From assembly GCA_039519185.1 (NCBI GenBank), contig CM076847.1, positions 22,627,251 to 22,691,250 on the forward strand: a DNA stretch of 64,000 nt, in the 5' to 3' direction. Origin of the DNA: Astragalus membranaceus. Taxonomy: Eukaryota > Streptophyta > Magnoliopsida > Fabales > Fabaceae. The notes under the pieces are model-generated. The model did not search any database. It was not told where the DNA came from and was given only the letters and a program-made list of their open reading frames with translations. The position numbers were made by a program, and so were the translations under genes. This document shows, in pieces, positions 12,502 through 24,026 of the stretch (position 1 is the stretch's first letter; each line of letters begins with the position of its first letter).

Positions 12502-12713
12502 CGCCGGGATTAGCAAGTGGATTGCGGTCGGTGTTGTGTCAAAAGTTTGTGCTACGTTCATCGGGATTAGCAAGTGGATTGCGGTCGATGGTACGTAGAA
12601 AGGCCTAGGATATTAGTTCATCGGGATTAGCAAGTGGATTGCGGTCGGTGTCCTATTAGATCGAAGCCTTATTGTATGGTACACCGGGATTAGCAAGTGG
12701 ATTGCGGTCGGTG
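12502..12713 (+). repeat. Array of four potential hairpins in solo LTR
   Basis: Four units of about 32 bp share the core GGATTAGCAAGTGGATTGCG and are spaced 57-62 bp apart. Their outer arms pair: CGCCG/CGGTG, CATCG/CGATG, CATCG/CGGTG and CACCG/CGGTG. The second copy changes both arms so that pairing is kept; the first and third use a G-U pair. Confidence 0.75.
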
Positions 12714-13649
12714 TCGTGTCAAACCTTAAAAATGTTTTAATTGGACCGAGAGTGTTAGTAGGGGTTCCGGTAGAACTCACTGAGATTGTATCTCACTGTT
12801 TAATTGTTGTTGTTTTACAGATAAACAGGGACAGAAGAAACCTCAGAGGCACGAGTAGGTGACCCCGGGAGGAGAATAGTGACTTAGCTTTATGTTCAAG
12901 TTTATTTTCCTTCTGTTGCCTATGAATTACAACACTGTGGCATTAGTGTTCTGTTTCTCTTTTCCGCTTTCTTGTATGACTCTGATTACCAGTTGCTGAC
13001 AGTTATGGTCTGTGTACCGTATGATCTTATTTATGTATAAGATGGTCATGTTGTATTTCAGCAAAATATTATGTTGGTATTCAGTGTCTAAACAGGAAAA
13101 TTTCATCTCTGATGTTTATATGTTGGCACACTTTGGTATTCTTACAAGTTAAATATACCTGGGTGTTACAAATTGAAGGGATCCTTTCTTGGTGTGAATT
13201 ATCAGCCAATGCTGAGGAGAAAGTCACGTGTTCTTCCCATTCCTTATCTTTAGAACTCTAAATAGATGAAAGCCATCCAAGTGTTGAAGGCAGAGACGTA
13301 CAGGCATCAGATGGAGATCCATATTTTTTTGTAAAGGCATTCCTAAGGTATTCCAGACCAGCAGGCCCCTTAACCAAAGGCTCCATTAGTCTAATCTGTG
13401 CTTTGCTTATCTCCTTCTTAAGAATCTGTCGAAATAATTCATTATGTTAGTGGGTAAAATTACTCATATGTAATTGGCATATTGCTTTACATTGAAAGTA
13501 TATGCAAAATCAAAGTGAACAAAAAAGGAAGGTACGCAACACATAACAAAGATATAATCAGAAAAGGAGAAATTATAGTTAGCTATATTCCAATGATGTA
13601 TTTAACATCCATCACACAGGTTGCATGAAGACAATATAGCCACTACCTG

Positions 13650-13855
13650 AGAAACAATTTCTAAATCAATTGCTGAAACAATATCCTCCTTTCAGCTTAC
13701 TGGAGCCATCACAATATTTCATCCCTAACTTCTCCCATCAGTCGAATAATCTGGTCCTAGTTGGGTTGATCCTGCTGAACAGATTCCATGACACTATTTC
13801 CCAAAGGCCTCTCCATTGTCTGTTTTATTTTGCCCTGCAAAATAAAGAGTGAATG
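13650..13855 (-). pseudogene. Probable upstream T-complex-11-like exon, decayed
   Basis: The minus strand shows IIRLMGEVRDEI flanked by stops. That resembles the RLMxEVRDEI segment preceding the conserved block of plant Tcp11-domain proteins, and it lies upstream of the exon at 13,425 in the same orientation. Weak but consistent with the neighbouring fragment. Confidence 0.4.
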
Positions 13856-14075
13856 AGAACTGAAAATATCATACATGTCATCAGGTATTGGCAAATAAAA
13901 AATCACACACGTATTTGTACATAGGAGTGTGTAAATAGTAAGTACTCATGTTTAATTATTTATTTATTGCCTACTGGTGATATGTCTTTGAAGATTTTTT
14001 GTAACATTTTTCTTTGCCAACTAAAATATCAATTTCCAGTAACAAAGTCACTAGCTATTAACCAATTCCCCAACT

Positions 14076-14215
14076 AGTCTTACTGGGAAAAACCCAAGTC
14101 CCACATTGACTAGAGATATGGTCTCAAAAGAGTTTGTAAGTGGGAGACAACCCTCACCTTACAAGCCGGTTTTGTGGGGTTGAGTTAGGCCCAATCCACA
14201 TTCTAAGAAGTCTTA
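14076..14215 (+). repeat. TRIM/LTR-type fragment
   Basis: The segment holds CCAAGTCCCACATTGACTAG, then a plus-strand GGGAGACAACCCTCACCTTA box and GGTTTTGTGGGGTTGAGTTAGGC-like sequence. This combination recurs in miniature LTR retrotransposons of legumes as I remember them. Neither terminus nor target duplication could be placed. Confidence 0.35.
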
Positions 14216-14771
14216 TCTTTAATTTTAAATATTTCCAAATCAATAATTTCCAAATCAATAAGCAAGATTTTCTACTCTCTCATTTGTTATATCAGCATGA
14301 TTAATAAGGGTGGGTTCATGGTCATGGCTAATACTAGCTATAGTCCATTAGTGAACAGAAACATGATATACTAGTAATTAGGAGAAGATAAGGAATGGTA
14401 TTGACTCACAGGGTTCCTCAAGATCTATATATCAAAGAGGAATGTTTTTTGCAAAGAGCTTTCTTTATGTAATCACACAAACGTTTCAGAATATTATTGC
14501 CTATTTGATATAGAAACTCCAATTGTGACCTTGGTGAGGACTTTACTGGCAGATTTATTCTTTCTATATAAGCTGAAAAGAAATCTCACTCTAAACATCT
14601 GACTTCCTTCTGCTGGAAAATTCCCATCCTTTTGGAGACAATGAAAGATGATAGAGTTCCCCTCTAGGTAAACATTATACCATAGGCTTGGATAAGCCCC
14701 AGTACTTGCACACTTGTTTTATATAAATCGTAATCAACATCATGTACTAATACTTTGAAAGCAGCCAGAAA

Positions 14772-14930
14772 CTGATAAGCAAGTGTGTATGCATTGGTTA
14801 TCTTTCTTTTCTCAAGTTCTTCCATGATCAAATCCACACATTCCTCCATCTCTGCCTTGTATGGATCACCAGCTTCTTCCACATAAGCAAGTGGCACCCA
14901 TGTGCACTAAAGAATACCATGATCTGCAAT
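14772..14930 (-). pseudogene. Ferrochelatase gene fragment
   Basis: The minus strand reads VPLAYVEEAGDPYKAEMEEC followed by VDLIMEELEKRKITNAYTLA. This closely matches the segment of plastid ferrochelatase that follows the conserved SAHGVP motif and precedes the SRVGP motif. Ferrochelatase inserts Fe2+ into protoporphyrin IX, the last step of haem synthesis. Only this one exon-sized piece remains: the histidine-bearing motif is degraded (DHGIL then stop), and sequence after TLAYQ switches to unrelated codons. It lies in the same CACTA-bounded interval and orientation as the T-complex-11-like fragment, so it is probably captured DNA. Confidence 0.75.
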
Positions 14931-16450
14931 AAGCATTAGTCATTAGGACTCAAGTTCAAGAAAAATTTTACCATCAATGACAAAATAAGATAAAAAAGAA
15001 GTCTTAACTGCATTTTTGAATCCTCTACTACAGCTAAACGCAACTTTGGTCCCCTAATACCTGTTTACTACTTTTAATGAGAAGAAACAAACCAAAATAA
15101 ATTGGCTGAGTCTTAACTCATACTTTTGTAAATTACTACTTTTTTCTGGAGTATTTGGTTGGCCCAAATACCTGTTGGAAGGCTAGGAAAGTTGCTAGAG
15201 ATATCTGAAAAAAGAGAAGAAACACATTTACTTGTTCAAGTTTCAGCCAATTTGGCCAAGGCACACAAGACTAACAATATCATCTCTAACAAACACAAGA
15301 ATATGATTAGAACCACAGAAATCGGAAATTGGTTTATCTATAAACGAAGTCTCATTCAGAGAGTTACAAATCAGACATCTATGAGATTTTGAAATCATTT
15401 ACAAAACAAGTAAAATCAACTTTTTCTAATGAGTTTCAATTCCAAATATACCAATTGATTCACCGATAAACCATTTCATTTTTCAATCATTCCAAACATA
15501 CTTTAAATGAATCCATTATCAAAATGCAAGTAAACTAGCAATCGAAGAATATCATAACTTATGACAAATTTCTCAAGCTTTCTCAATCTAAAATATCAGT
15601 TAGCAGCAACTATAATGAGCTGTTTAACAATAAACTGAATAAAGATGATCTTTTTATATGGTAAAGTTAAGTTTCCATCTTTTATGTGTTACATATAGAA
15701 AGGGTTACAAAATAAACAAGAAAAGTTTCCAAATGTGTTGAAGTCATCAGTCTTTGTAACAGTGAAGGGCTAACAAAAAACCAAACAAACAAGAAAGCAC
15801 AAAAAACATGAGAAAGGGAGGGTTACGAAATCTGATACCTCGAGAATAGGAGGCGAGAGTTGCTGATGGACCAAGAAGGAGAACTGTCAGATTCTGTTCA
15901 ACACAAAAGACATTAGAGATTAGAAAAATTAGAGAAATTTAAGGCTTTAGGATTTTCAAAGGCAATAAAAATCTGACCTTGAGAATAGAATAGAAGTAGA
16001 ATACAAGAACCATAGTTACCATAGATGAAGAAGAAGTAGTAGAATGCTTGGGTTCCGAGTTGGGTCGCACGATGGGTTGTGGGCTTTTGGTCAGATCGCG
16101 CGAAGGGAGTGGAAGTGATGAGAAGAAGGAACGGTGGTGGCCAGTGACGTGAAGGTGAGAGTGGTGGTCGCCGGTGATGTGAAGGTGAGAGAGTGGTGGC
16201 TGAGAATGGAGAGGGTTTAGGGTTAGAGTGAGAAGTTAGAGTGAAAGTGATGGAGTGAAAGTGAGGGTCGATGAATCTATTCTTTTAGTTTTAAGTAAAA
16301 CAGTTCCGACAAATATTTATGTGTTTTCGACGAAAATGTCCCTCGGAAAATAGTGAGGGATTTCAATTCCATCGGAAAGTTAAGCGGGAAAGACCTTAAA
16401 CGCGCAGCGATTTCAAATCTATCTTAGCGACCGAATATGACTCCACAAAT
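14931..16450. other. No gene recognised; UTR-like purine-rich patch
   Basis: Mostly AT-rich. From about 15,830 to 16,270 the plus strand becomes GA/GT-rich (repeated GTGGTGG...GTGAAGGTGAGAG), like the reverse complement of a 5' UTR. Between 16,300 and 16,400 there are several CGGAAA/TTTCCG-type motifs that may be subterminal CACTA repeats, but no terminus was found. Confidence 0.3.
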
Positions 16451-17774
16451 ATGACTCCTAAGTTTATTCACGACGCTTCACCACTTCTGTTAGGATGTTA
16501 GGAACTCTAATGACTTGAGCTACTGAATTTGGTTCCTTCTTGCTCCAAACAACAAGGTAGCTTCACAATTACACCCTCCTTAGCTCAAATTAAAATGCAA
16601 ACCTTCAAGATGGAGAAAACCCAATTTTGAGCTTCAATAACAAACAATAGTGAATTGAGAAAGAGGGAGTTTCAGCTCATGAAACTTGTACCATTAGAAA
16701 GAGGAAAGAAAATGGAGTGGGATGGAGGGATTAGAACTTACATGCAATGGATTTTGAAGGATTAATTCCCTTCAATTCCTCTTCTCCACTCTCTCGCATA
16801 TTCTCCTCTCTCTTTCCCTCACTTTTTCTGATTTTGGCAAGTTGCTGAATGAGAGGGAAGAGAGTGAGGTCAGTGGGTTTAATGAGTTGAGGGCTGTTTA
16901 AATGGGGTGAAATGACCAAAATGCCCCTTAGTTCTCTAATTCTCACATAATCCATTTTTAATCCCTCAAGTACTCATCAATTCACATGACTTATGAATTT
17001 TAATACCATTCTCATGATCCTACTATAGCTAGGACTCAATCTACTATTTCATCAAATGATACATCTTTGATATGAGGCGAAATGACGGTTTTACCATTTT
17101 GCTCCAGTTCCCACAATAATTCACACACTCAGAATAATTTTTGTGAAATTCATATAGTTGAGCAATGCAATAGCACTTTTGCGAGATTATCATATCCAAG
17201 ACTCGATCTATTATTTAATCGAATAACAAATCGCCAGTTAATTTCGTAAACTGAAATTAACGAAACTTGGGATGTTACATTCAGCAATGTTAAATCTCTT
17301 GAGGGAGACTTTTGCCACCCATTGTGGTCCTACCCAGCTCGAGTGATTAGTCTCGGCAATTGCGCGCAGAGAATACATGATTTATACAAAAAAAAAGTGT
17401 AAGTCTAAAAACAAAAATTAGAGTTTGGTCTTTATTTAATTGATAGAGCTGAAAAAACTTAGGGGTCTACGAGTCCAAAATTTCATACTTGGAGGATTGA
17501 AATAAAGATCATATAAATGTCAAAAATAATAATTTAGAAAAATAAGCAAATTTGTAATTCTTCAGGGAGAGCGTTAGTATCCCCTGTTGTATTATGAACG
17601 ATTTTTAAGGATTTTTTGTATCCTAAAATCTTATGAAAGTCATCCGTTGACATAGAGAATAAGTGATAAATGAACCCTCAATGTGAGATCTTATGAAAAA
17701 TTATTTATATATAAAAATACACTATAAAAAAATATTAGGTAAAATAAATTAATTTTTAAAGAAAAAAAAAGCAG
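16451..17774 (-). repeat. Duplicated block A, copy 1 (contains minus-oriented LTR fragment)
   Basis: This stretch is nearly the same as 38,808-40,047, with small indels (copy 2 lacks about 75 bp near 17,575-17,660). The part up to 17,279 reads on the minus strand as the beginning of an LTR (TGTAACATCCCAAGTTTCGT), so it is an LTR fragment truncated at 16,451. The part beyond 17,280 (for example GGTCCTACCCAGCTCGAGTG) is shared flanking DNA. At GCAGC the copies diverge: this one runs into a TCP fragment, the other into a Helitron 3' end. Confidence 0.8.
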
Positions 17775-18190
17775 CTAAACTTGATGGATCCATATTGTAA
17801 GAAGAGCTATATGTTGTCAAGGCATTGTTTGGAAAACCAGGTGTGTCTTGAAAGAGCTTATGAGCACCTTGGTTATCTTGTACATTTTCAGCTTCCTTGC
17901 CTTTTAATCTTGAAGTTGAAACTGAATCCATATCCCAAAACCTTGACTTTGTACTCATAAGATTTTGATTAGCATCATAAAAGGCTCCAAGAGAAAACGA
18001 GGTACTAGATGGCTGTTGATGATGAGGTGGCATTGGCATTGGCAATAGGGTTTGTTGATGAAAAAAGTGATGAGGAAAATCAAGTGGTGGAAGATTATCA
18101 ATATCAGATTTGGTAACCTCAAGTAACCAATCTACAACTTTACTAGGTTGGTTAAGACCAAGTCTGTCTTGTAGATCAAGTTTATCTCTA
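17749..18190 (-). pseudogene. CIN-type TCP transcription factor fragment
   Basis: From about 18,190 downwards the minus strand has an open frame beginning LDLQDRLGLNQPSKVVDWLL. This is the second helix of the TCP DNA-binding domain as in the CIN subgroup (TCP5/13/17 type). It continues through EVTKSDIDNLPPL, a His/Pro/Met-rich stretch and a serine-rich tail. The basic region and first helix are missing, and the 3' end fuses into block A at about 17,774. TCP proteins regulate leaf growth; this truncated piece could not bind DNA normally. Confidence 0.7.
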
Positions 18191-18194
18191 CTTC

Positions 18195-18345
18195 AATCTT
18201 TTCAATAAAAATCCCCTTCAATATAGTGATATTTCCCAATATCAGGCGGGTCTTTCTCTATCATCATTATTAGTTTATGATGCACATAAATATGTGCAAT
18301 GAAACCTATGCTTCAAGATGAGCTTCTACGAATTGTTGGGACGAG
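18195..18345 (+). pseudogene. MYB98-like exon-1 fragment, head-to-head with the TCP fragment
   Basis: The plus strand matches the reverse complement of 47,475-47,620, and more distantly the MYB98-like exon near 26,090-26,220. It reads KNPLQYSDISQYQAG and a later MSFYELLG. It is the third copy of this gene region in the window, is inverted relative to the other two, and directly abuts the TCP fragment. Confidence 0.65.
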
Positions 18346-18699
18346 CTTCGAGCTCCATACGGATGGGTTTTATATCCGACATTAGACGAGTTGGTGCTCC
18401 AGACAGATATTTATTGTACTTGAATTTTATTTCATTTATTTTATATAAAAAAATATATGTGTGATTGATTTAGTTTTATTTTTCTAAAGAAGTGAGATAC
18501 TATTGTGATTGTGTTTGGAATAATTACTGGTTACTACTATTTCGCTGTGGATATTACTTTAAATTTCTATTATTTAAAAGACTATTTTTGAAAAACGCGG
18601 GTACCAAAGTTGATTTTTCTGGTTACCGCGCCAGCTGAGAACAATACTCGTTTTTGAACTATGTGTCTTATTCACTGGGATTTCGTATCTCATTAGTTG

Positions 18700-19463
18700 T
18701 TTTCAGATATTAGGTCCGTGACACAGATAACTGAGGACGCCGAAGCTTGAAGAGCTAAAGGGTTTTATTGTTATTTTTGGGAAATTTAGAAGACGCCCCC
18801 ATTTTTGTAAACTCTTGTATTGTTGTTAATTCGAGTAGCTTCCTAGGAAAGAGAGGTGGGTCACAATGGACACACTCTAATACCAAGTCTTTCCTAGCCA
18901 GAACATTTCTCAAACAACACTGTTTTTCAAAAATCAAGCCGAAGAGATTACTGGGATGAGTCGTGGACTAGGTCGCTCTCTTTAAGACGTTTCGTGGCAC
19001 TGCTGAAAATTGTGCAAGCAGGCTATCAACCACGATGTCCCCGGGATAAAACAACCCAGTCGAAATTGATACGAAAGTTCATTGCACTGTGAAATTCGCT
19101 CTTAAAAATACACCCTCAATATGGCTATGAAAACCACTCTTATCAAAATAAACTTGGAAATGCGTCAAGTTTTCTAGAGAAGAAGAAGAGAAGTTTAGAG
19201 AGAAGAGAGAAAAGTTGGAAGTGCGGAGGAGTCTTCCTTTTATACACCACAAGGCCCAAGCCCAAGCCCAGCCGACCAGACGGACGGCGGCGGCGCGCGT
19301 GTGGTGGTCATTTTGTGTGCGTCCTCTCCCATTCACAAAATTGGGTAACCCTTGGGGCCCAAACCCATGTGTGAGTTTCCCACTTATAAACACTCTCAAA
19401 GTGTCTATTCTATCCAATGTGGGATTTTTTCAATTCACACATAACATCAAAGTTCCAACAATT
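18700..19463 (-). mobile_element. LTR fragment, probably Copia-type
   Basis: On the minus strand the sequence begins TGTTGGAACTTTGATGTTAT at 19,463, then carries AATCCCACATTGG and a TTTATAAG TATA-like box around 19,380-19,425, a layout common in plant Copia LTRs. The other end could not be fixed and no internal coding region is attached. Confidence 0.4.
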
Positions 19464-19464
19464 G

Positions 19465-19672
19465 TTCTTGATGTTTTTCAGACACGCGATTTGCTATCTT
19501 TATTTTTTATTTTTATGAGGGTAATGTTCGTTCAAGTTTGTCAATTTCCACGTGGTGGATTAATCCTCTAAATTACCTAAACAATATGTAACTCATGTTG
19601 TTGTTTGAGTTTGAGCACCCCTAGTGCTCCTTGAATGAAATCTTTGCTTATCTAAAAAAACTATCAATTACA
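19465..19672 (+). mobile_element. LINE 3'-end remnant
   Basis: The segment ends GAGCACCCCTAGTGCTCC, about 25 bp of unique sequence, then CTTATCTAAAAAAAC. This is the same 3' signature as the LINE at 48.6-50.4 kb (GTGCACCCCTAGTGCCCCC ... GCATATCTAAAAAAAA). It is heavily 5'-truncated. Confidence 0.5.
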
Positions 19673-19721
19673 ATTTATGAAATTTCCACTTTACTTGTTG
19701 TGATTTTTACTGGTTCTATTG

Positions 19722-19754
19722 GTTTCGACACCCAAAATCGGGGTGTTACAGTTA
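19722..19754 (+). repeat. Tekay-type LTR 3'-end scrap
   Basis: ACACCCAAAATCGGGGTGTTACAG matches the terminal CGGGGTGTTACA of the Tekay-type LTRs here. Only the tip is recognisable. Confidence 0.3.
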
Positions 19755-19844
19755 TTACACTTAAATTAAAATATTAATTGTATTAATTACACTTTAGTAG
19801 CAATATTTACATTCAAATGCAATTTTTATGTTATGTATATTGTT

Positions 19845-20725
19845 TCCTCAATGATTTATCTATAATATAAGTTGCCTCCTGGGTTCGAACCAGAGTGTGA
19901 CAAGTTCTAGTGTGTGTGCGCGATGATTTTTTGCCATTTCATTTAAGCTGACCAAAAAAATATGAGGTGGTGTAGTTGTAAAAGTGGTTGTTGGTATGCT
20001 ACGGAAGGTCTGATAACGTTTCAAAGCATAAAAGAGGAAATTGAGAAAGATAAAACATTTTAAACGATGAATTGGAGACTTTAAGGCTCTTTTTAGGTAA
20101 GGTCGAGCAACTAGCGTTTAGCGGATAATTAGCTCGTGGAACTTTTTGGTATTTCTAGTTTATAGCTTTTTAACCAGCTTATAACATTTTTTTAACCGCA
20201 ACTTGAGCTTATTGCTTGTGATGTTTCACTTTATCTTTCGCTTTCAAACTTATTACTTTCATCATATTCCAAATTTATACTCTATTAATGAATATATTCT
20301 CTCTCATTTTTAAGCCTTACTTTTATTTTTTTGACAAAATTTTTAAGCATTTCTTACAAGTGTCCATTTATTTCTTTTTATATTTATAACCTTGTTCAAC
20401 TGCTATTCCAAACACTTTAAATTCATTCGCTAACTTGTTTGAGTAATTTTATCTTTCTTTAGTCAATCTAATTTATTAAAATTTACAAGAAAAATTGCCT
20501 AGATTTTGATGATGCATGAGGTATAAGTTGATTAGTAAATGCAAGTGAACATATGTAGTTAATTTTCAAACAATTTTTATATGAGAGTATTGTTTTGCTG
20601 AATTCAAATGAAATGAATTAAAAATATTTATACGGGATAAAAAATCAGGAATATTAATAGAATTACTAGCTACGGACAAACATAAAACATATAAAAAGTA
20701 AAAACTTAAATGTCCACTTTTAATA
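19845..20725 (+). repeat. Duplicated block B, copy 1
   Basis: The sequence parallels 34,900-35,640 in the same order: TTTCCTCA-TGATTTAT, GATTTTTTGCCATTTCAT, ATGAGGTGGTGTA, GTTGTTGGTATGCT, and later AGCAAGTGAACATATGTA. Divergence is clear, with many indels. No coding content was identified. Confidence 0.7.
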
Positions 20726-20726
20726 A

Positions 20727-20806
20727 GTTTATAGAAATTTGGGGGAATAGAGTAATTCTTGAGTACCAACTAAGAAGTACAAATACCCACGAGCGCGCAC
20801 ACACAG

Positions 20807-20862
<56 letters not shown>

Positions 20863-21018
20863 TTGTGTGTGTATATATCATATCAATCAAGTATCATTGT
20901 CATAGACTAAGAATTTAGTTCAACTATATATGTGAGTCATGATAGGTTTATAGAAATTTGGGGGAATAGAGTAATTCTTGAGTACCAACTAAGAAGTACA
21001 AATACACACGAGCGCGCG

Positions 21019-21083
<65 letters not shown>

Positions 21084-21163
21084 GTGTATATTTATATCAT
21101 ATCAATCAAGTATCATTGTCATAGACTAAGAGAATTTAGTTGAACTATATATGTGAGTCATGA
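20727..21163 (+). repeat. 219-bp tandem duplication carrying (AC)n(AT)n microsatellites
   Basis: Two copies start GTTTATAGAAATTTGGGGGA at 20,727 and 20,946. Each contains an AC run followed by an AT run (about 20,801-20,860 and 21,010-21,078) and ends around ACTATATATGTGAGTCATGA. Short frames of YIYIYI residues here are microsatellite artefacts. Confidence 0.85.
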
Positions 21164-21169
21164 TATAGG

Positions 21170-21800
21170 AAGCAAATTAAACCAAACCAACCTTTGAACT
21201 AACAAATATTATAATGATGCTCTTGTAAGCAAGGTTTCAGACAATTTAGTCATTTGTTGGTAAATATTTTTGTATTTGAAATACATTAAAATAAAAGGAT
21301 GTGATAGAATATTAAATAGTTTTAAAGTTCTATAAAATTTAATTGACTTGATATACTTAATATAATTTTCAATTCAATGATTTGATCATATTTCTACAAT
21401 AGATATACTCTCTCACTCGTTCTATATTTGTGTGTGTGTGTGTGTTTGTGTATGTATGTAAGATACTCAAGAAAGACTCTATAAAGACAATATGAATTCA
21501 CACTAAAAGTTAGCCATATAAGTACTACAAATAAGTAAGCTTTAGTCATAACCATAAGGGAAGCAAAATGAACTAACTCAAAACAGACACGGATCCAGTA
21601 CATGGGTCATAAATCACAATCAGTTTAAAAACATCAAAACACAGACACAAGATAAGATAAGTAAAGGCAGCCACAGTTTAATATAGTCTTGGAGATAATA
21701 GAAATGAGAAACCACTTATCAATTCGGGGAATAAACCCTTCAAGTTACTTAAGGGGGTTAAGATAGATCGTCCCCATAAGATTAAACCCTTCGACGTTTT
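21170..21800. other. 3' flank of the MYB98-like pseudogene, no other gene
   Basis: AT-rich; a short GT/TG microsatellite lies at about 21,425-21,460. Nothing else recognised. Confidence 0.35.
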
Positions 21801-23441
21801 TTAAAGCCTACCTTTCAGAGTTGAAGTCACCCTCTGAGCTCCCATAACAAACACGGGAGAGACCAGGTTCATTTTTATTGTTACGATTATCCTTACTCCC
21901 AATATCCATCATTCTCATAGATTTCTTCCTTTCATTTTCATCTCCTTCAGAATTAGTAACTTCCATAATATACTTCTCAAGTAGTGTTCCCATACCATCT
22001 TTGTGCTTGTTCTTCTTTAGCTTGACAGTCAGGCGCCGCTGGGTGGAGTTCCAATGGTTATTGATGGTGTTCTCAACGCGCCCAGGTAATTTTTTTACAA
22101 TTTCTGCCCACTTGTTCCCAACTTCCTTGTGAGCTTCAATAAGTATTTTTTCCTCCTCGTAACTCCAAGACTCCTTCTATATTCATACAAAACAAATGTG
22201 TGGATTAGATATATGAAGGACAAATGAAAAACAATTTTGATTTCAATATTTCATTGTTAGCTACTTCAAAAATAATTAATATGCCTTCATGTACAATATT
22301 TGAATTGCCAATCTAACAAGACTTGTATATAATTTAGTTTGTCCTAATTAAAATGTATGATAAGTAACTATTGGATTTTTTAATGCATATGTAACCAAAC
22401 AAGACCAGCACTTTTTCATACCAAATGGTTCGGTATGCAATGGAAAGATAAGATTTTTAATTGAAATCATGTGAGAACGTTAAGTCTAGAAAATTGTCAT
22501 TTCAGAAAAATGTTTGTACAAATTTGCATCATGTTTTTTTATGAGAAATCACGAAGCAATAAAAAAAAAGAGAAATCATGAATACAAGTTACATAAGAAC
22601 ATCACACTTCATATGAAATATTGGTAAAGAATAGCAACAAAATAGTTTTAACATAAATTGTGAATGAAATTTTTACATTAAACATTTTCATTTCATACAA
22701 AATGTTGATACGAAATAACAATTACATATATTAATCAAAAAACATGGATAAACTTCATTAAGAGAAAGTATACCAATACATAAAAGATGTAGTGTCAAAC
22801 AACCTTGTACCATTTATGCGAAATTTGTGAGAAAGGTTTCATGCTATTAAGTGTAACACCCCGATAATTTCTAACTTGTAGAAACCACCGAAATGCACTA
22901 CTGGCATACATCAGAGTACCTCCTGTTTTAAATACTGAACACATACTAAAACTCGATGCTAAAACCCATCAAGTGCGCTTACATAACTTAACACGAGGAA
23001 TACATAATATCGTTCCTTACACCTCTCAACTAGTGTTCAGTGTCAAAATAGAAAGTTTGCGGAAGCGATTTACAACTTATAATACAAGTCGTACCATCGT
23101 ACATCTAAGATACTGAATGAAAATACAGAGATACATGACATAACAAAATAAACAGCGTCAGCAACTCCTCAAGCGTCTTCATGACCATGCCTCATCGTCT
23201 TCAATTTAGCCTGCAATTCTGAATAACAACAACATGGATTGGGTGAGACAACTTGTCTCAGTGAGTTCTATCGAGACCCCTTACTAACTCTCTCGGTTCA
23301 ATTATGCTTGATTCGTTATTCTTGATTCATAACTCATAGTCTTCAATTGACTATGTGGCTAACATAAACGTTGTCCTCATAACCCTCATAAGCAGTTACA
23401 AGAGGCAACACATGAACAATGAACAATGATTTTTAGCATGT

Positions 23442-23473
23442 CACCGGTCACTTGGCAAAATAAGCTCCCGGTG
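23442..23473 (-). repeat. Single LTR hairpin CACCGG...CCGGTG
   Basis: The arms CACCGG and CCGGTG pair perfectly around a 20-nt loop whose sequence differs from the loops of the sister LTRs, while the stem is kept. Confidence 0.65.
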
Positions 23474-24026
23474 AACCCAATCCACTAATCGCTAGTGGGC
23501 AAACCTCATGGGGCCTAGGTTCATAGGGCTCATGACTTCCCCTCCCATAGCACACTAAACTGAAATAGGGTCGTCACCCTAACCTGATGTATATATTTTA
23601 ATATACCTTGAACAATGAGCAGTGAACAATGATCTGTAAACATAACAATGAGCTTATACTTAACATGATCTTAATCTTAACCTAATCTTATACTTAGCAT
23701 AATCTTGTCATTAGGTGATCTCACACGGAGTTACTAAATCCGTTAACTTAACTTATAACTATCCATTATCTAGTCCACATCATAATGTATTGCCCATACT
23801 CAACATTCTGATAACCTAACTTAGTCATAATCGATCTCATAATACCACATCGGTCCATCACATAAGCAAAGACATGAACATAACATAAAATTACTTCGAT
23901 CGTACTTGATTTCATGATACTAATATGTTTCCATCCTTGGGAAACCTTGAGGAGTGGATTAGAAGGGACTTAGGACCAATCGGAATAGCTTAGGACGTAT
24001 TTCAAATTTGGGCATCAGAAGGGTAC

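Larger units (their letters stand above)
11049..13170 (+). mobile_element. Solo LTR, Tekay-type Ty3-gypsy
   Basis: A 2122-bp sequence starts TGTAACATCCTC and ends GGGTGTTACA, flanked by the 5-bp duplication AATTG (11,044-11,048 and 13,171-13,175). It is related across its length to the LTR of the 27.3-34.9 kb element: similar start, purine-rich tract at 11,297-11,430, the GAGTTTTACTCACGTTTAGG box, repeated CACCGGGATTAGC units, and the end. It sits in an exon of the T-complex-11-like pseudogene. It contains the four-box dyad array (12,001-12,106) and the hairpin array (12,502-12,713). Confidence 0.9.
10802..13425 (-). pseudogene. T-complex protein 11-like gene fragment, exon split by a solo LTR
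   Basis: On the minus strand an exon runs from an acceptor at 13,426-13,427 (coding from 13,425) to the LTR insertion at 13,171, then resumes at 11,048 and ends at 10,802 before a GT donor. It reads EPLVKGPAGLEYLRNAF, then KGEQIDLVVRLGLLKLVSG and LSRLRSVQAQIQKIIVIST-like sequence, as in the conserved C-terminal half of plant Tcp11-domain proteins. A stop codon occurs in SSI*SSKDKE, upstream of and independent of the LTR. Only part of the gene is present. Plant Tcp11-domain proteins have no settled biochemical role; this copy should be non-functional. Confidence 0.75.

Noticed and set aside
18755..18959. Short frames on both strands
   Set aside because: Probably within the same Copia-type LTR fragment; no supporting motif.
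19079..19571. 112- and 118-residue frames on opposite strands
   Set aside because: They overlap an LTR promoter-like region (TATA-type box, CCCACATTGG); no protein motif.
20710..21129. Frames rich in YIYIYI residues
   Set aside because: They are translations of AC/AT microsatellites in a tandem duplication.
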